Part shown: piece by piece, positions 52,176 through 60,360 of the stretch
How positions within the stretch are numbered: the stretch's first letter is position 1
How the letters are laid out: each line of letters begins with the position of its first letter
IMG/VR virus record: IMGVR_UViG_3300033182_000145
Coordinates: 1-63,982 of that record
DNA length: 63,982 nucleotides
Reading direction: 5' to 3' (one strand)
Source of the DNA: a virus
Notes under the pieces: generated by a model
What the model was told of the DNA's origin: nothing
Database searches by the model: none
What the model saw: the letters and a program-made list of their open reading frames with translations, nothing else
Made by a program: the position numbers and the translations under genes

Positions 52176-52598
52176 ATGGCTATTGAACAGCAACCACGCG
52201 AATGGCGTGATATTACCGTTAATGGAATAGTTGTCGGCAGAACAGATCAGTCTTATACTCTATCTGGAGCTAGTAATAGTATCGCTAGTAATACCATTAA
52301 AGATGATATTAATGGAAAGAAAGTCCATATTGGTTTAACTATTCACACCGCATGGAGTGCAGCCTCAGCCCCTCTTACTTTTGAGGTATCTTTAGATGGC
52401 ACCAATTGGAGAATGGTAGATAAGTTAGCTACACTTACAGATACAAATGTTGTAGGAACTAGAATCTATACGTTTGATGGAACTGATTATAATGGTGTTC
52501 CTTATGGTCGTGTACATTTCAATGGTGGTATGGGTGAAACTCCGGGTAGTATTGGTACATCTGGTGTTGTTTCTTTTCAGTATTATATAACAAGTTAG
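52176..52598 (+). CDS. Small virion beta-protein, 140 aa (paralogue A)
   Basis: 140 residues, Ser/Thr/Gly-rich, beta-strand pattern. The segment TFEVSLDGTNWRMVDKL is repeated in the next protein as EVEGSLDGTNWGVVDTL, and both end in a similar strand (VSFQYYITS / CKFRYAFTS). Two diverged copies next to each other suggest capsid decoration or fibre-base proteins. Starts 1 nt after portal. Confidence 0.75.
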   Translation: MAIEQQPREWRDITVNGIVVGRTDQSYTLSGASNSIASNTIKDDINGKKVHIGLTIHTAWSAASAPLTFEVSLDGTNWRMVDKLATLTDTNVVGTRIYTFDGTDYNGVPYGRVHFNGGMGETPGSIGTSGVVSFQYYITS

Positions 52599-52607
52599 GA
52601 GTTTTAA

Positions 52608-53018
52608 ATGGCAATCCAGCAGATCTCAGACACAACTTGGACATCAAGCACCGTCAATAATCAAACGGTATATACTTCAGCAGAAAGTCAAACTATTGGA
52701 AGTAGTGATAGTTTGGTTAGCGGAGATATCACTCAGAATGTTTCGGCTAAAAAGTTTATCGTTGACTTCGAAATAACCGCGGCTTATAATGATGTTGCGG
52801 CAAAGCTTGAAGTTGAGGGATCTTTAGATGGAACTAACTGGGGTGTTGTGGATACCCTCGATTCTGATACTGACCCCCATAATACAGGAAGAACTGTATA
52901 TGTCGCAGATTTAACTAGCTACACCTCTATCCCTCTTTTACGAATTCACTTTAATAGTGGAGCATTGGGTGTAGGTAATTCAGGTAAATGCAAGTTTAGA
53001 TACGCATTCACTTCTTAA
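52608..53018 (+). CDS. Small virion beta-protein, 136 aa (paralogue B)
   Basis: 136 residues, related throughout to its neighbour: KKFIVDFEITAAYNDVAAKL, then the shared SLDGTNW element, and the shared C-terminal strand. AGGAG precedes the ATG. Possible surface or decoration protein. Confidence 0.75.
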   Translation: MAIQQISDTTWTSSTVNNQTVYTSAESQTIGSSDSLVSGDITQNVSAKKFIVDFEITAAYNDVAAKLEVEGSLDGTNWGVVDTLDSDTDPHNTGRTVYVADLTSYTSIPLLRIHFNSGALGVGNSGKCKFRYAFTS

Positions 53019-53028
53019 GGAGTAAATA

Positions 53029-53292
53029 ATGTTTGATAAATATACAAAGGCCGCTGCTGTTACTCCTCACGATAGTGACGAGATTTCAGGATTCACTGGT
53101 AGTGGATGGGATGCAGTTTACGTGGGAGTCAGTGGCGATGTTACTATGACTCTTGAAGGAGATAGCTCAGCTGTCCTTTTTAAGAATATGGTTCAGGGTA
53201 CTGTGTATCCTTTAGCTGCTAAAGTTATTAAGTCTACGGGAACAGCAGCAACCAATGTTGTTGTTCTTGAGTCTGGTGGAACCTATTCGTGA
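53029..53292 (+). CDS. Small virion protein, 87 aa, spike-base-like domain
   Basis: 87 residues: KYTKAAAVTPHDSDEI, then AVYVGVSGDVTMTLEG, then a Thr/Val-rich end. This small beta-domain pattern is found in phage spike-base and head proteins (for example the RCAP_Rcc01079 type, from memory). The next gene carries the same domain split by an insertion. AGGAG precedes the ATG. Confidence 0.7.
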   Translation: MFDKYTKAAAVTPHDSDEISGFTGSGWDAVYVGVSGDVTMTLEGDSSAVLFKNMVQGTVYPLAAKVIKSTGTAATNVVVLESGGTYS

Positions 53293-54251
53293 TGCCAAAT
53301 AAGTATACCAAAGCTGTAGCTGTTACTCCTAACGATAGTAATGACTTAACTACAGTTACAGATGGTATCTATGTAGGAGCTGGATGTTATACCAATGGTA
53401 TAGACAACCTCCATTCTTCTATTACAACAGATGCTGGAGAACCTGTTGGATGGTGGAGGGCTGATGATAACACAGGAAACTCCTTAAACAACAGAGGAAG
53501 CGATTCTACTCCCGCTGTAGCCTCTACCTCTGGCAGCACTGTCCCTCCTAATACAGCAACGTTAAATGAAAAGAATGAATTAGATTTTAACGGTACTGAT
53601 CAATACATTTCTGTTGCTGATTCTTCTGTCTACAGATTGGGAACAGGTGAGTTTAGTTTGGTTATTGTTTTTAGTTTAGATAATGTTACTACTGAGCAGT
53701 TTATTTGGTGCAAGGACAATATTAATAGTGACTGGGGTTTGTATATTGATAGGTATGGTTATCTCCAGTTTAAAACTAATGACTCTCCTGATTTAGCTAG
53801 CACTAGTACCCTTTCAACAGGAACTACTTATATTGTAGAAATCAGTAAGGACTCAAATGATGATGGTCATATGTACATTAATGGTACTTTGGTAGACTCT
53901 GAGACGGATGCCTTTGATACTTTCGATGCTACACTAACAGATACTATGTACCTTGCTGCTAGACAAGGCCTCATTGATTTATCTAGACATATGAACGGGC
54001 GGATTGCAGAGTTTATTATGTGGGCAGGAGGAAATACTTTGTCTTCAGGAGACAGAACGAGACTTATGGATTACCTGAATGCTCGTTATATTAATACTCC
54101 TCAGTTTGTAGATGTGTCTACTATTGTTGCGGACAATACTAGCAATGTAGATACCAAGAGATTAGAGAGGGGTGTTGTCCATCCTCTTAAGATTTCAAGA
54201 GTGCGTAGTACGGGGACTAACGGAACAAGTATTGTAGCACTTTACGAATAG
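53292..54251 (+). CDS. Virion protein with LamG-like domain inserted in a spike-base-like domain, 319 aa
   Basis: 319 residues. Residues 1-33 (NKYTKAVAVTPNDSNDL then DGIYVGAG) and about 270-319 (RGVVHPLKISRVRSTGT) are the two halves of the domain seen whole in the 87-residue protein just upstream. Between them sits a lectin-like beta-sandwich with GWWRADDNTGNSLNNRG, DFNGTDQYISV, GEFSLVIVFS, HMYINGTLVDS and GRIAEFIMW, the order of concanavalin/LamG folds. It probably binds sugars on the capsid or tail surface. ATG at 53292 overlaps the previous stop. Confidence 0.75.
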   Translation: MPNKYTKAVAVTPNDSNDLTTVTDGIYVGAGCYTNGIDNLHSSITTDAGEPVGWWRADDNTGNSLNNRGSDSTPAVASTSGSTVPPNTATLNEKNELDFNGTDQYISVADSSVYRLGTGEFSLVIVFSLDNVTTEQFIWCKDNINSDWGLYIDRYGYLQFKTNDSPDLASTSTLSTGTTYIVEISKDSNDDGHMYINGTLVDSETDAFDTFDATLTDTMYLAARQGLIDLSRHMNGRIAEFIMWAGGNTLSSGDRTRLMDYLNARYINTPQFVDVSTIVADNTSNVDTKRLERGVVHPLKISRVRSTGTNGTSIVALYE

Positions 54252-54261
54252 GAGCCATGTC

Positions 54262-54468
54262 ATGGAGACAAATGGGTGGGATCAGTATAAAAGACTAGTA
54301 ATCCATGAGCTTGAAAGAAACAATAATCGATTAGAAAAACTTGACAAGAGGTTAGCCAGTATTGAACATCGGCTCGCTGTACTACATACGAAGATGTATG
54401 TGGCTGCCTTCGTGGCAAGTTGTGTTTTAACTGCGGGATTGAATTTCATTTTCGCGGCAATTAGATAA
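54262..54468 (+). CDS. Coiled-coil protein with C-terminal membrane helix, 68 aa (holin-like)
   Basis: 68 residues. An N-terminal coil (RLEKLDKRLASIEHRL) followed by one hydrophobic segment (YVAAFVASCVLTAGLNFIFA). This pattern is common in small phage lysis proteins. GGAG lies 7 nt before the ATG. It lies between the decoration-like gene and scaffold, unusual for a holin, so the role is uncertain. Confidence 0.6.
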   Translation: METNGWDQYKRLVIHELERNNNRLEKLDKRLASIEHRLAVLHTKMYVAAFVASCVLTAGLNFIFAAIR

Positions 54469-54508
54469 TCAGACTCTCAACGGGGGAATAATCTGATAGG
54501 AGATTTAA

Positions 54509-55459
54509 ATGACAGACCAGAACAACGAATATGTGACTCCTCATTCCGAGGATACTCCTGATGTTTTACAGGAACAGATTACGGAACAGGAACAATCACT
54601 AACGAGTGATCCTAATGAGATTGCTTTACTAAAGGAAAGACAGGCTTTTGAAACCTACGTTCAAAACAGTGGAGACAGTATCCCTGCAAACTTCAAGGAT
54701 GCTGGAGCTTGGTTTGATAGTTTAAAGGAAGCCCAGAAGCAGTATACTCAGTCTAGACAGGAGATTGCAGATCTCAAGGCCCAGTATGCTGAGAATGGTG
54801 CGCAGAATCCTAACTATACTGAGCAGCCCACCGAAAGCCCTGCACCCGCTCCAGAGCCCATGTTAACTGATGAGTTAAGAATTCCTGAGGTTACTCAGGA
54901 GGAGCCTGAAATAGAGCAGATTAAAGGTATTCCTGAAGATGAGTATAAGAAGTGGGGCGCTGAACTGGCAACGACTGGTAAGTTATCTCCAGAAACTAGA
55001 GAAACGATTAAGAACATGACTGGGTTTACTGAGTCCATGATCAATGATTATGAAATGGCTCAGCATGCTCGGTTAAAGAATAGATTTGATGAAGCAGCTC
55101 AGGTTGTGGGCGGTAGAGAACAGTTAGACAAGATATTTAAGTGGGCTACTACTTCTCTCAACGCTGAAGAAAGGGCTGCTATTAATATTGGATTGTCTTC
55201 ACCTCAGTACGATATCACTCTCCGGGGGCTGGCAGCAAAGTACAATGAAAGTGTGACGGCTACTAAGGCCAAGGAGCCGTCTATCACTAGAGGAAATGCT
55301 ACCTCAGTATCCGCTACAGATACGGGTTTTATAGGTTATAAGACCCATAGAGAGTTTAAGGCTGACAGAAACAATCCTAAGTATCAGCTGGATCCTAAGT
55401 TTAGACAGGCGGTAGAGCAGAGAATGGCTCGCACCAACTGGAATAACTTACCAGCTTAA
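54509..55459 (+). CDS. Capsid assembly scaffolding protein (T7 gp9-like)
   Basis: 316 residues, strongly acidic, Gln/Glu-rich helices and a basic C-terminus; directly before the major capsid gene, the gene 9 position. It builds the procapsid and is expelled during packaging. Preceded by a short gap with a six-base-pair hairpin (ATCAGA/TCTGAT). Confidence 0.75.
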   Translation: MTDQNNEYVTPHSEDTPDVLQEQITEQEQSLTSDPNEIALLKERQAFETYVQNSGDSIPANFKDAGAWFDSLKEAQKQYTQSRQEIADLKAQYAENGAQNPNYTEQPTESPAPAPEPMLTDELRIPEVTQEEPEIEQIKGIPEDEYKKWGAELATTGKLSPETRETIKNMTGFTESMINDYEMAQHARLKNRFDEAAQVVGGREQLDKIFKWATTSLNAEERAAINIGLSSPQYDITLRGLAAKYNESVTATKAKEPSITRGNATSVSATDTGFIGYKTHREFKADRNNPKYQLDPKFRQAVEQRMARTNWNNLPA

Positions 55460-55646
55460 GGGTAAAGCGGACCCTAATTTGGAACTGTGTTAACAGGATG
55501 AAATCCCTCCTTGCGAAATGCGGGACAATGGATGCACCAAACCTATACAGGTCCGCCTCAGAAAAGGACTCCTTTGGAATAATCCTAACTGTTGAACTAT
55601 AATCCGTGATAATAGTTTTATTTTATTTCAATAAAGGAGCACAAAT
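55460..55646. promoter_or_regulatory. Structured 187-nt leader of the capsid gene
   Basis: GCGGACC (55467-55473) pairs perfectly with GGTCCGC (55550-55556), enclosing smaller hairpins including CTGT-GTTA-ACAG. Downstream lie AAAGG-ACT-CCTTT and AACTAT/ATAGTT. An AT-rich region with AAAGGAG leads to ATG 55647. The longest gap in the late block; a structured leader, processing site or late promoter is likely. Confidence 0.5.
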
Positions 55647-56909
55647 ATGAGTGCTGCAAGTAGTTTAACTCAAGGGCATTTAGCCTATAGAGAGAATGTC
55701 GGAGCCGCAACTTCCGGTTCCGCTTATAGTTCCGGCGTGACCGCCGGTAAGCTTTGGCTGCCGATTTGGTCAGGCGAAGTTATTAATGCGTATGATGAGT
55801 ACAACATGTTTGAGAAGCTGGTCACCGCTCGCACCATTGCTAGCGGAACCACGATGGAATTCCCCATCACCGGTACTGTTAACCTGAATCCTTCTTGGGA
55901 TGCGGGTGAAGAGTTGGTCGGTGGTTCGGATGCACACACCTCGACGTTCGCAGTTTCCTTGGACAAGCGTCCGATGGCTGCTCACTTCGAGCTTGACAAC
56001 GTTGACCTTATGCTGACTCAGTGGGAGTACCGCAACGAACTGGCAAGACAGGCTGCTCTGACTCTGGCTAACACCAGAGACAAGCAGATTTACTCTTACC
56101 TCGTTCGTGCTGCTGTTTCTAGTCAGATTGCAAATGATCCTCGTCCTTCGCTGAACTTAGATGAGGCATTATATGGGGATGATAGTACTGGTTCAAAGAA
56201 GCTTTCTTCGTGGGGTACTTCTGGTGCAGCTGCGGCTGATCGGGCAACTGGTGCTCTGTCGGCTCTTGAACAGGTTGAGAAGTACATTGTTTACCTTCAG
56301 GAAAACAATGTTCCTTATGATAGGCTGTATATGGCTGTTAGCCCGCAGTGTTTCATGGACATCCGTTCGCTGGGTGTTGCTCGGGCTTCGTCCGATCTCA
56401 ACTCTGGTGGTCGTCAGATGTACTTCGCTGGTAACACCGATGGTGGTTTCGGTACTGGTCTTGGTGGACCTCTGACCGATGCTTATGGTCAGATGCATGA
56501 CTCGCTTGAGTACATGGGTTGCACCATCATCAAGACGAACCACGGTTCGGATCAGCTTAGAGATACCTCTGGCGGTAATACCCTTGGTGAGGACAAGTAC
56601 AACCTTGACTTCTTGATGGGTATGACGGATTCGGCCACCGAAACTACTGGTGTTCGTGCTGTTATGTTCACGCCTGATGCAGTTGCCTCCCTTAGACTTA
56701 TGGGGCTGAAGGTTGACACTGTTGACGATGTGCGTCGAAACACGACCTTCACGGTCGCTTCGATGATGCAGGGTACTGGCGTTCTGCGTCCTGAGTGTGC
56801 TGCAATTATCCATGCTGGTGACGCAGGTCACGCTGACAACGATACGAGAGCAGAGCTTCGAGGAGCTACAAAGCTTGATGTCGATGCTGATGGCTACGCT
56901 CAGCAGTGA
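55647..56909 (+). CDS. Major capsid protein (T7 gp10-like)
   Basis: 420 residues. N-terminal arm then GKLWLPIWSGEVINAYDEYN and MEFPITGTVNLNP match the gp10/HK97-fold signature of T7-like phages; later segments LPIDDPRPSLN-type loops and DTVDDVRRNTTFTVAS. C/G-ending codons dominate, as in other highly expressed genes here. AAAGGAG precedes the ATG and a strong terminator follows. Confidence 0.93.
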   Translation: MSAASSLTQGHLAYRENVGAATSGSAYSSGVTAGKLWLPIWSGEVINAYDEYNMFEKLVTARTIASGTTMEFPITGTVNLNPSWDAGEELVGGSDAHTSTFAVSLDKRPMAAHFELDNVDLMLTQWEYRNELARQAALTLANTRDKQIYSYLVRAAVSSQIANDPRPSLNLDEALYGDDSTGSKKLSSWGTSGAAAADRATGALSALEQVEKYIVYLQENNVPYDRLYMAVSPQCFMDIRSLGVARASSDLNSGGRQMYFAGNTDGGFGTGLGGPLTDAYGQMHDSLEYMGCTIIKTNHGSDQLRDTSGGNTLGEDKYNLDFLMGMTDSATETTGVRAVMFTPDAVASLRLMGLKVDTVDDVRRNTTFTVASMMQGTGVLRPECAAIIHAGDAGHADNDTRAELRGATKLDVDADGYAQQ

Positions 56910-56916
56910 TTAAATT

Positions 56917-56938
56917 AGCGTAACAGTTTAGTTACGCT
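56917..56938 (+). other. Perfect hairpin between capsid gene and terminator
   Basis: AGCGTAAC (56917-56924) pairs with GTTACGCT (56931-56938) over 8 bp with a six-base loop. Probably a transcript 3'-end stabiliser or RNase III site adjacent to the terminator. Confidence 0.5.
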
Positions 56939-56949
56939 ATTCATGCACA

Positions 56950-56989
56950 AACCCCCGCTGCCCCACGTTGGGTGGCGGGGGTCTTTTTT
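56950..56989 (+). terminator. Intrinsic terminator after the capsid gene
   Basis: A stem of ACCCCCGC pairing with GCGGGGGT followed by TCTTTTTT. It sits exactly where T7 has its main late terminator after gene 10 and would lower expression of tail genes relative to capsid. Confidence 0.9.
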
Positions 56990-57003
56990 AAAAGGAGATT
57001 CTT

Positions 57004-57660
57004 ATGGGTGTTATTTCTAGACTAGATGCTGTTAACCATATGCTTTTGTTAGCAGGAGAATCTCTTGTTTCTGATTTAGAAAACAACAGCGGTCTAGATA
57101 CTGAGGTTGCTGAATTTATTTTAGATAGGTTTATTGAGGATTTCCAACTCAGAGGTCTTGCTAATAATACTTTCGTTAGGAAAGAAAACCTTCCCTCAGA
57201 AGGTAAGATTCGGCTGCCAGCAGATACTATCTCAGCAGAGTTAACCTCTCGTCATAATAACGACGATGGTTGGCGTATTGTTGGGTTAGTCAAGGGACAC
57301 CCTGTTAAGTATCTGTTTAATATGACAGATCAAAAGTATGAGTGGAAGCCTGATATTGATTACTATATTGAAATTATCCATACTATTTCTTGGGATGATA
57401 TGGATACTCCTGTTCAGCGTGGTATCTTAGCTGCTGCTGCTAGGCAGTATCAAATGGTTACTCAGGGAGATGGGGATACTGATGTGTATCTGTCTGACCT
57501 TGAGGCTTTACATGTAACCAACTCAAAGGCTTCGATCTTAGATAACAAGAATAAAAATGTATTTAGTTCAGGTAGTAGAAAACTTAGAAATATTTTCAAT
57601 AGTCGAACAGGGTCTAATGATCCCGGTCGATTTAGGTTCTGGCGAACGACGGGAGGCTGA
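57004..57660 (+). CDS. Tail tubular protein A (T7 gp11-like)
   Basis: 218 residues. DAVNHMLLLAGESLVSDLEN and DRFIEDFQLRGLANNTF give the gp11/TtpA signature. It forms the head-proximal tail ring. AAAGGAG precedes the ATG, straight after the terminator. T7 gp11 is 196 residues. Confidence 0.92.
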   Translation: MGVISRLDAVNHMLLLAGESLVSDLENNSGLDTEVAEFILDRFIEDFQLRGLANNTFVRKENLPSEGKIRLPADTISAELTSRHNNDDGWRIVGLVKGHPVKYLFNMTDQKYEWKPDIDYYIEIIHTISWDDMDTPVQRGILAAAARQYQMVTQGDGDTDVYLSDLEALHVTNSKASILDNKNKNVFSSGSRKLRNIFNSRTGSNDPGRFRFWRTTGG

Positions 57661-57662
57661 CC

Positions 57663-60347
57663 ATGGCAATGGGATCTAATCCAGCTAGAAAGAGACAGTC
57701 GTATTTTCCAGTCAAGATACCGTTGAATACGCTAAGCTCTGGTGTAGGTAGGCAGGCTCCTTCTAAGAGGCTCCCTACTGAAGCAGAAGAACTAGAGAAT
57801 ATGTTCTGCACGAATGAAAGATCTATAGATAAAAGATCTGGGTTCAGTCCTGTTGGGGGAACCTACGAACACGGAGAGTTAGGTATTACAGTAGATGAAG
57901 AAAATAATGGTTTGTGGTATTATTGGTTTGAAATAAGTGAGGATGTTAACTATTTATTTGTGATTGACTACAACGCTACACAGAATACTGACCAATTATT
58001 CTACGTCTATCAGATTAGGGAAGATAGTATTGTTCCTCAAGCTGTCCAAACCGGGAATAATATTGATCCAGAGGTTAGAGCCTACATTACGTTTGGTAAT
58101 GGGAACCCTAAGGATGTTCTTCGTGCTGTTAGTATTGGTTCTTCTATTGTTATTCTGAATACATTGGTAAAGGCTGGGTTTACTTCCGATGGAAAGCTCA
58201 GGCAACAAGGGGATGAAGGGAATGTATATAATCTTTACAACCTTGATGGTACTTTAAGTCAAGAGATTGATAAGAAGGGGCAGCCTGTAACCTATACTAC
58301 TACTGTAAAGGTAGATCCCAAGGGTGTTGCTGAACAGTACAACCCGGCAAGGGCATATATCTGGGGTGACCAGTTTATCGCAGACTCTTCATTAGGTACT
58401 GATTTTGATGATGGGTATATTTATGAAAAAACAGGAGGGTCTAGCCCAGAGAATCCAGCTCCTACTCATTTAGATGCTAGTGGATGGACTAAGAAGCATC
58501 AGTCTGAGTTTATTCCTGTTGAAGAATATATCTATCCAGACGCTACCAAGCCATACTTTGGTCAGTCTGTTACTAAGTTTAGTGACTTAAGGTTTCCTCC
58601 GAATGGGGATAACGTGGCAACTACCGGAGATAGCTTCTTAGCTAATGGTGCTAATGATATGCTCAAAGAATTGTATCCTGATGATGGCCCTACTGCTGAA
58701 GCATATAAAGGAATGGGTAAGATTTACTATCTAAGCCAGACCTATCTCTCAAGTACTCCGGGCTGGTATAGGGTGGTGGATGAGGTTAATAAACCCTACC
58801 TTAAAAAGGTCCGTACTCCTGATAAGATGTCGGTTTTAGATAGTCGACGAATGCCTATGCAAATCTTTATCTCCACAGAAGAAAGTGAAGATCTGCCTAA
58901 TGGTGGATGGAGAATGAGAAAGATTGATTGGGATCCTAGAACCGCAGGAACTGCTGTTAGTAACCCCGGACCTTCGGTGTTTACCGACTCTGATGGCAAT
59001 GCAGTTCAGAAAGAACTTAAGGCTATCGCTTACTATAGAGATAGGCTCTTCTTTGCTACAGACGACACGCTGTTTTCCTCTGTTCTGGGAGACTTTGATA
59101 ACTTTTTTGTTACTGATCCCGCTGAGATTGAGTTTAGAGATCCTATTGATCTAAATGTCTCGTCTAATAAGTACACCCCAATTACTTGGCTGGTGCCTTA
59201 TCGAGACTTCTTATTCCTAGCAACATCGGGTGAGACGCAGTATGAGCTGTTGGGATCTGAGAACCAGATCTCTCCACTCTCTTCAGAGATTGCTCCTACG
59301 TCTTTCTTCCCCATGGCAGATGAGATCTCTCCAATCCTTTTGAATAACAACCTGTTCTTCTATGCAAAGAATAGACTCTACATTTACTTCGGAAGCACGG
59401 TTGAGAGTACTCAGCAAGCCTTTGAGGTATCTCGATCATGTCCGGGCTACTTACCCAATGAGTTTTGGGATACCACGGTATCAGCTTCACATAATACTTT
59501 GTTTGTGGTTGGTGGGTCAGGCCCTAGTAAAGATATCTTCTGTTTTAGAAATGTTATTTCCCAAGAAAAGATTGTCCAAAACGCTTTCTTTAAACATACT
59601 GTATCTACAGGAGATATCCAATCTATAAACACCATTGGAGATTATCTTTATACTGTAACTGTTGAAAGCTTTAAAGGTAACCCGCGCTCATTAGTAATAA
59701 ATAAGATGTATATGTATCCAGATGAGAAGACTGTATATCGTTTAGATAATCAAGTAACTCCCTCCTTTGATGTAGAATTAATTAACAACAATACTATACT
59801 ATTTTTTACTGAAATGTATAACAGCTGGGATACATGTGTTATTACAAACGGAGATAGAAAAGGAGATGTGTTTAGAATCTCTAGGCGACAAGACTTAGAT
59901 ACAGACACTCAAGTTGCTTATGAGATGGACACCATCGGGCAGGGGATTGGTGAGATCTACTCTCTTGTTGTTGGAAACAAGTACACTGCTAAGGCTGAAC
60001 TATCCTCTATTTATTTAAGAGACGAGGGTAATAACGTTATCCCCGGAACTTTAAACCTACGGTATGGGGTATTCAGGCATCATGAAACAGGTATGTATGA
60101 TGTAGAAGTATCTAGAAAAAATAGAGACCCGGTTACTTTAAGCTACAATCCTCTTTATATTGGAGAGGTAGACGCTTATTATAATAGAGATATATTCACC
60201 GAGAACGGTGTGTTTAAATTTAATATCTTAGGATTTTCAGAGGATGTAAAGATTACTATCCTTAGTGATTACATTTATCCCATGAATATTACAAACATGG
60301 AATTTACTGGTAAGTTTAAGAGGATTCCGCACTTCTTAACCGCATAG
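57663..60347 (+). CDS. Tail tubular protein B (T7 gp12-like)
   Basis: 894 residues. Start PLNTLSSGVGRQAPSKRLPT with NMFCTNERSIDKRSGF and later TSGETQYELLGSENQISPLS and DEISPILLNNNLFFYA follow the gp12 nozzle family. It forms the tail nozzle below the gp11 ring. T7 gp12 is 794. It starts 3 nt after the previous stop. A short internal stretch near 59.65-59.87 kb is more AT-rich. Confidence 0.93.
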   Translation: MAMGSNPARKRQSYFPVKIPLNTLSSGVGRQAPSKRLPTEAEELENMFCTNERSIDKRSGFSPVGGTYEHGELGITVDEENNGLWYYWFEISEDVNYLFVIDYNATQNTDQLFYVYQIREDSIVPQAVQTGNNIDPEVRAYITFGNGNPKDVLRAVSIGSSIVILNTLVKAGFTSDGKLRQQGDEGNVYNLYNLDGTLSQEIDKKGQPVTYTTTVKVDPKGVAEQYNPARAYIWGDQFIADSSLGTDFDDGYIYEKTGGSSPENPAPTHLDASGWTKKHQSEFIPVEEYIYPDATKPYFGQSVTKFSDLRFPPNGDNVATTGDSFLANGANDMLKELYPDDGPTAEAYKGMGKIYYLSQTYLSSTPGWYRVVDEVNKPYLKKVRTPDKMSVLDSRRMPMQIFISTEESEDLPNGGWRMRKIDWDPRTAGTAVSNPGPSVFTDSDGNAVQKELKAIAYYRDRLFFATDDTLFSSVLGDFDNFFVTDPAEIEFRDPIDLNVSSNKYTPITWLVPYRDFLFLATSGETQYELLGSENQISPLSSEIAPTSFFPMADEISPILLNNNLFFYAKNRLYIYFGSTVESTQQAFEVSRSCPGYLPNEFWDTTVSASHNTLFVVGGSGPSKDIFCFRNVISQEKIVQNAFFKHTVSTGDIQSINTIGDYLYTVTVESFKGNPRSLVINKMYMYPDEKTVYRLDNQVTPSFDVELINNNTILFFTEMYNSWDTCVITNGDRKGDVFRISRRQDLDTDTQVAYEMDTIGQGIGEIYSLVVGNKYTAKAELSSIYLRDEGNNVIPGTLNLRYGVFRHHETGMYDVEVSRKNRDPVTLSYNPLYIGEVDAYYNRDIFTENGVFKFNILGFSEDVKITILSDYIYPMNITNMEFTGKFKRIPHFLTA

Positions 60348-60360
60348 AGGAGAAACACTC

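Noticed and set aside
56193-56831. Minus-strand open frame opposite the major capsid gene
   Set aside because: Same antisense effect of C/G-biased codons; no start context and no gene on the minus strand elsewhere.
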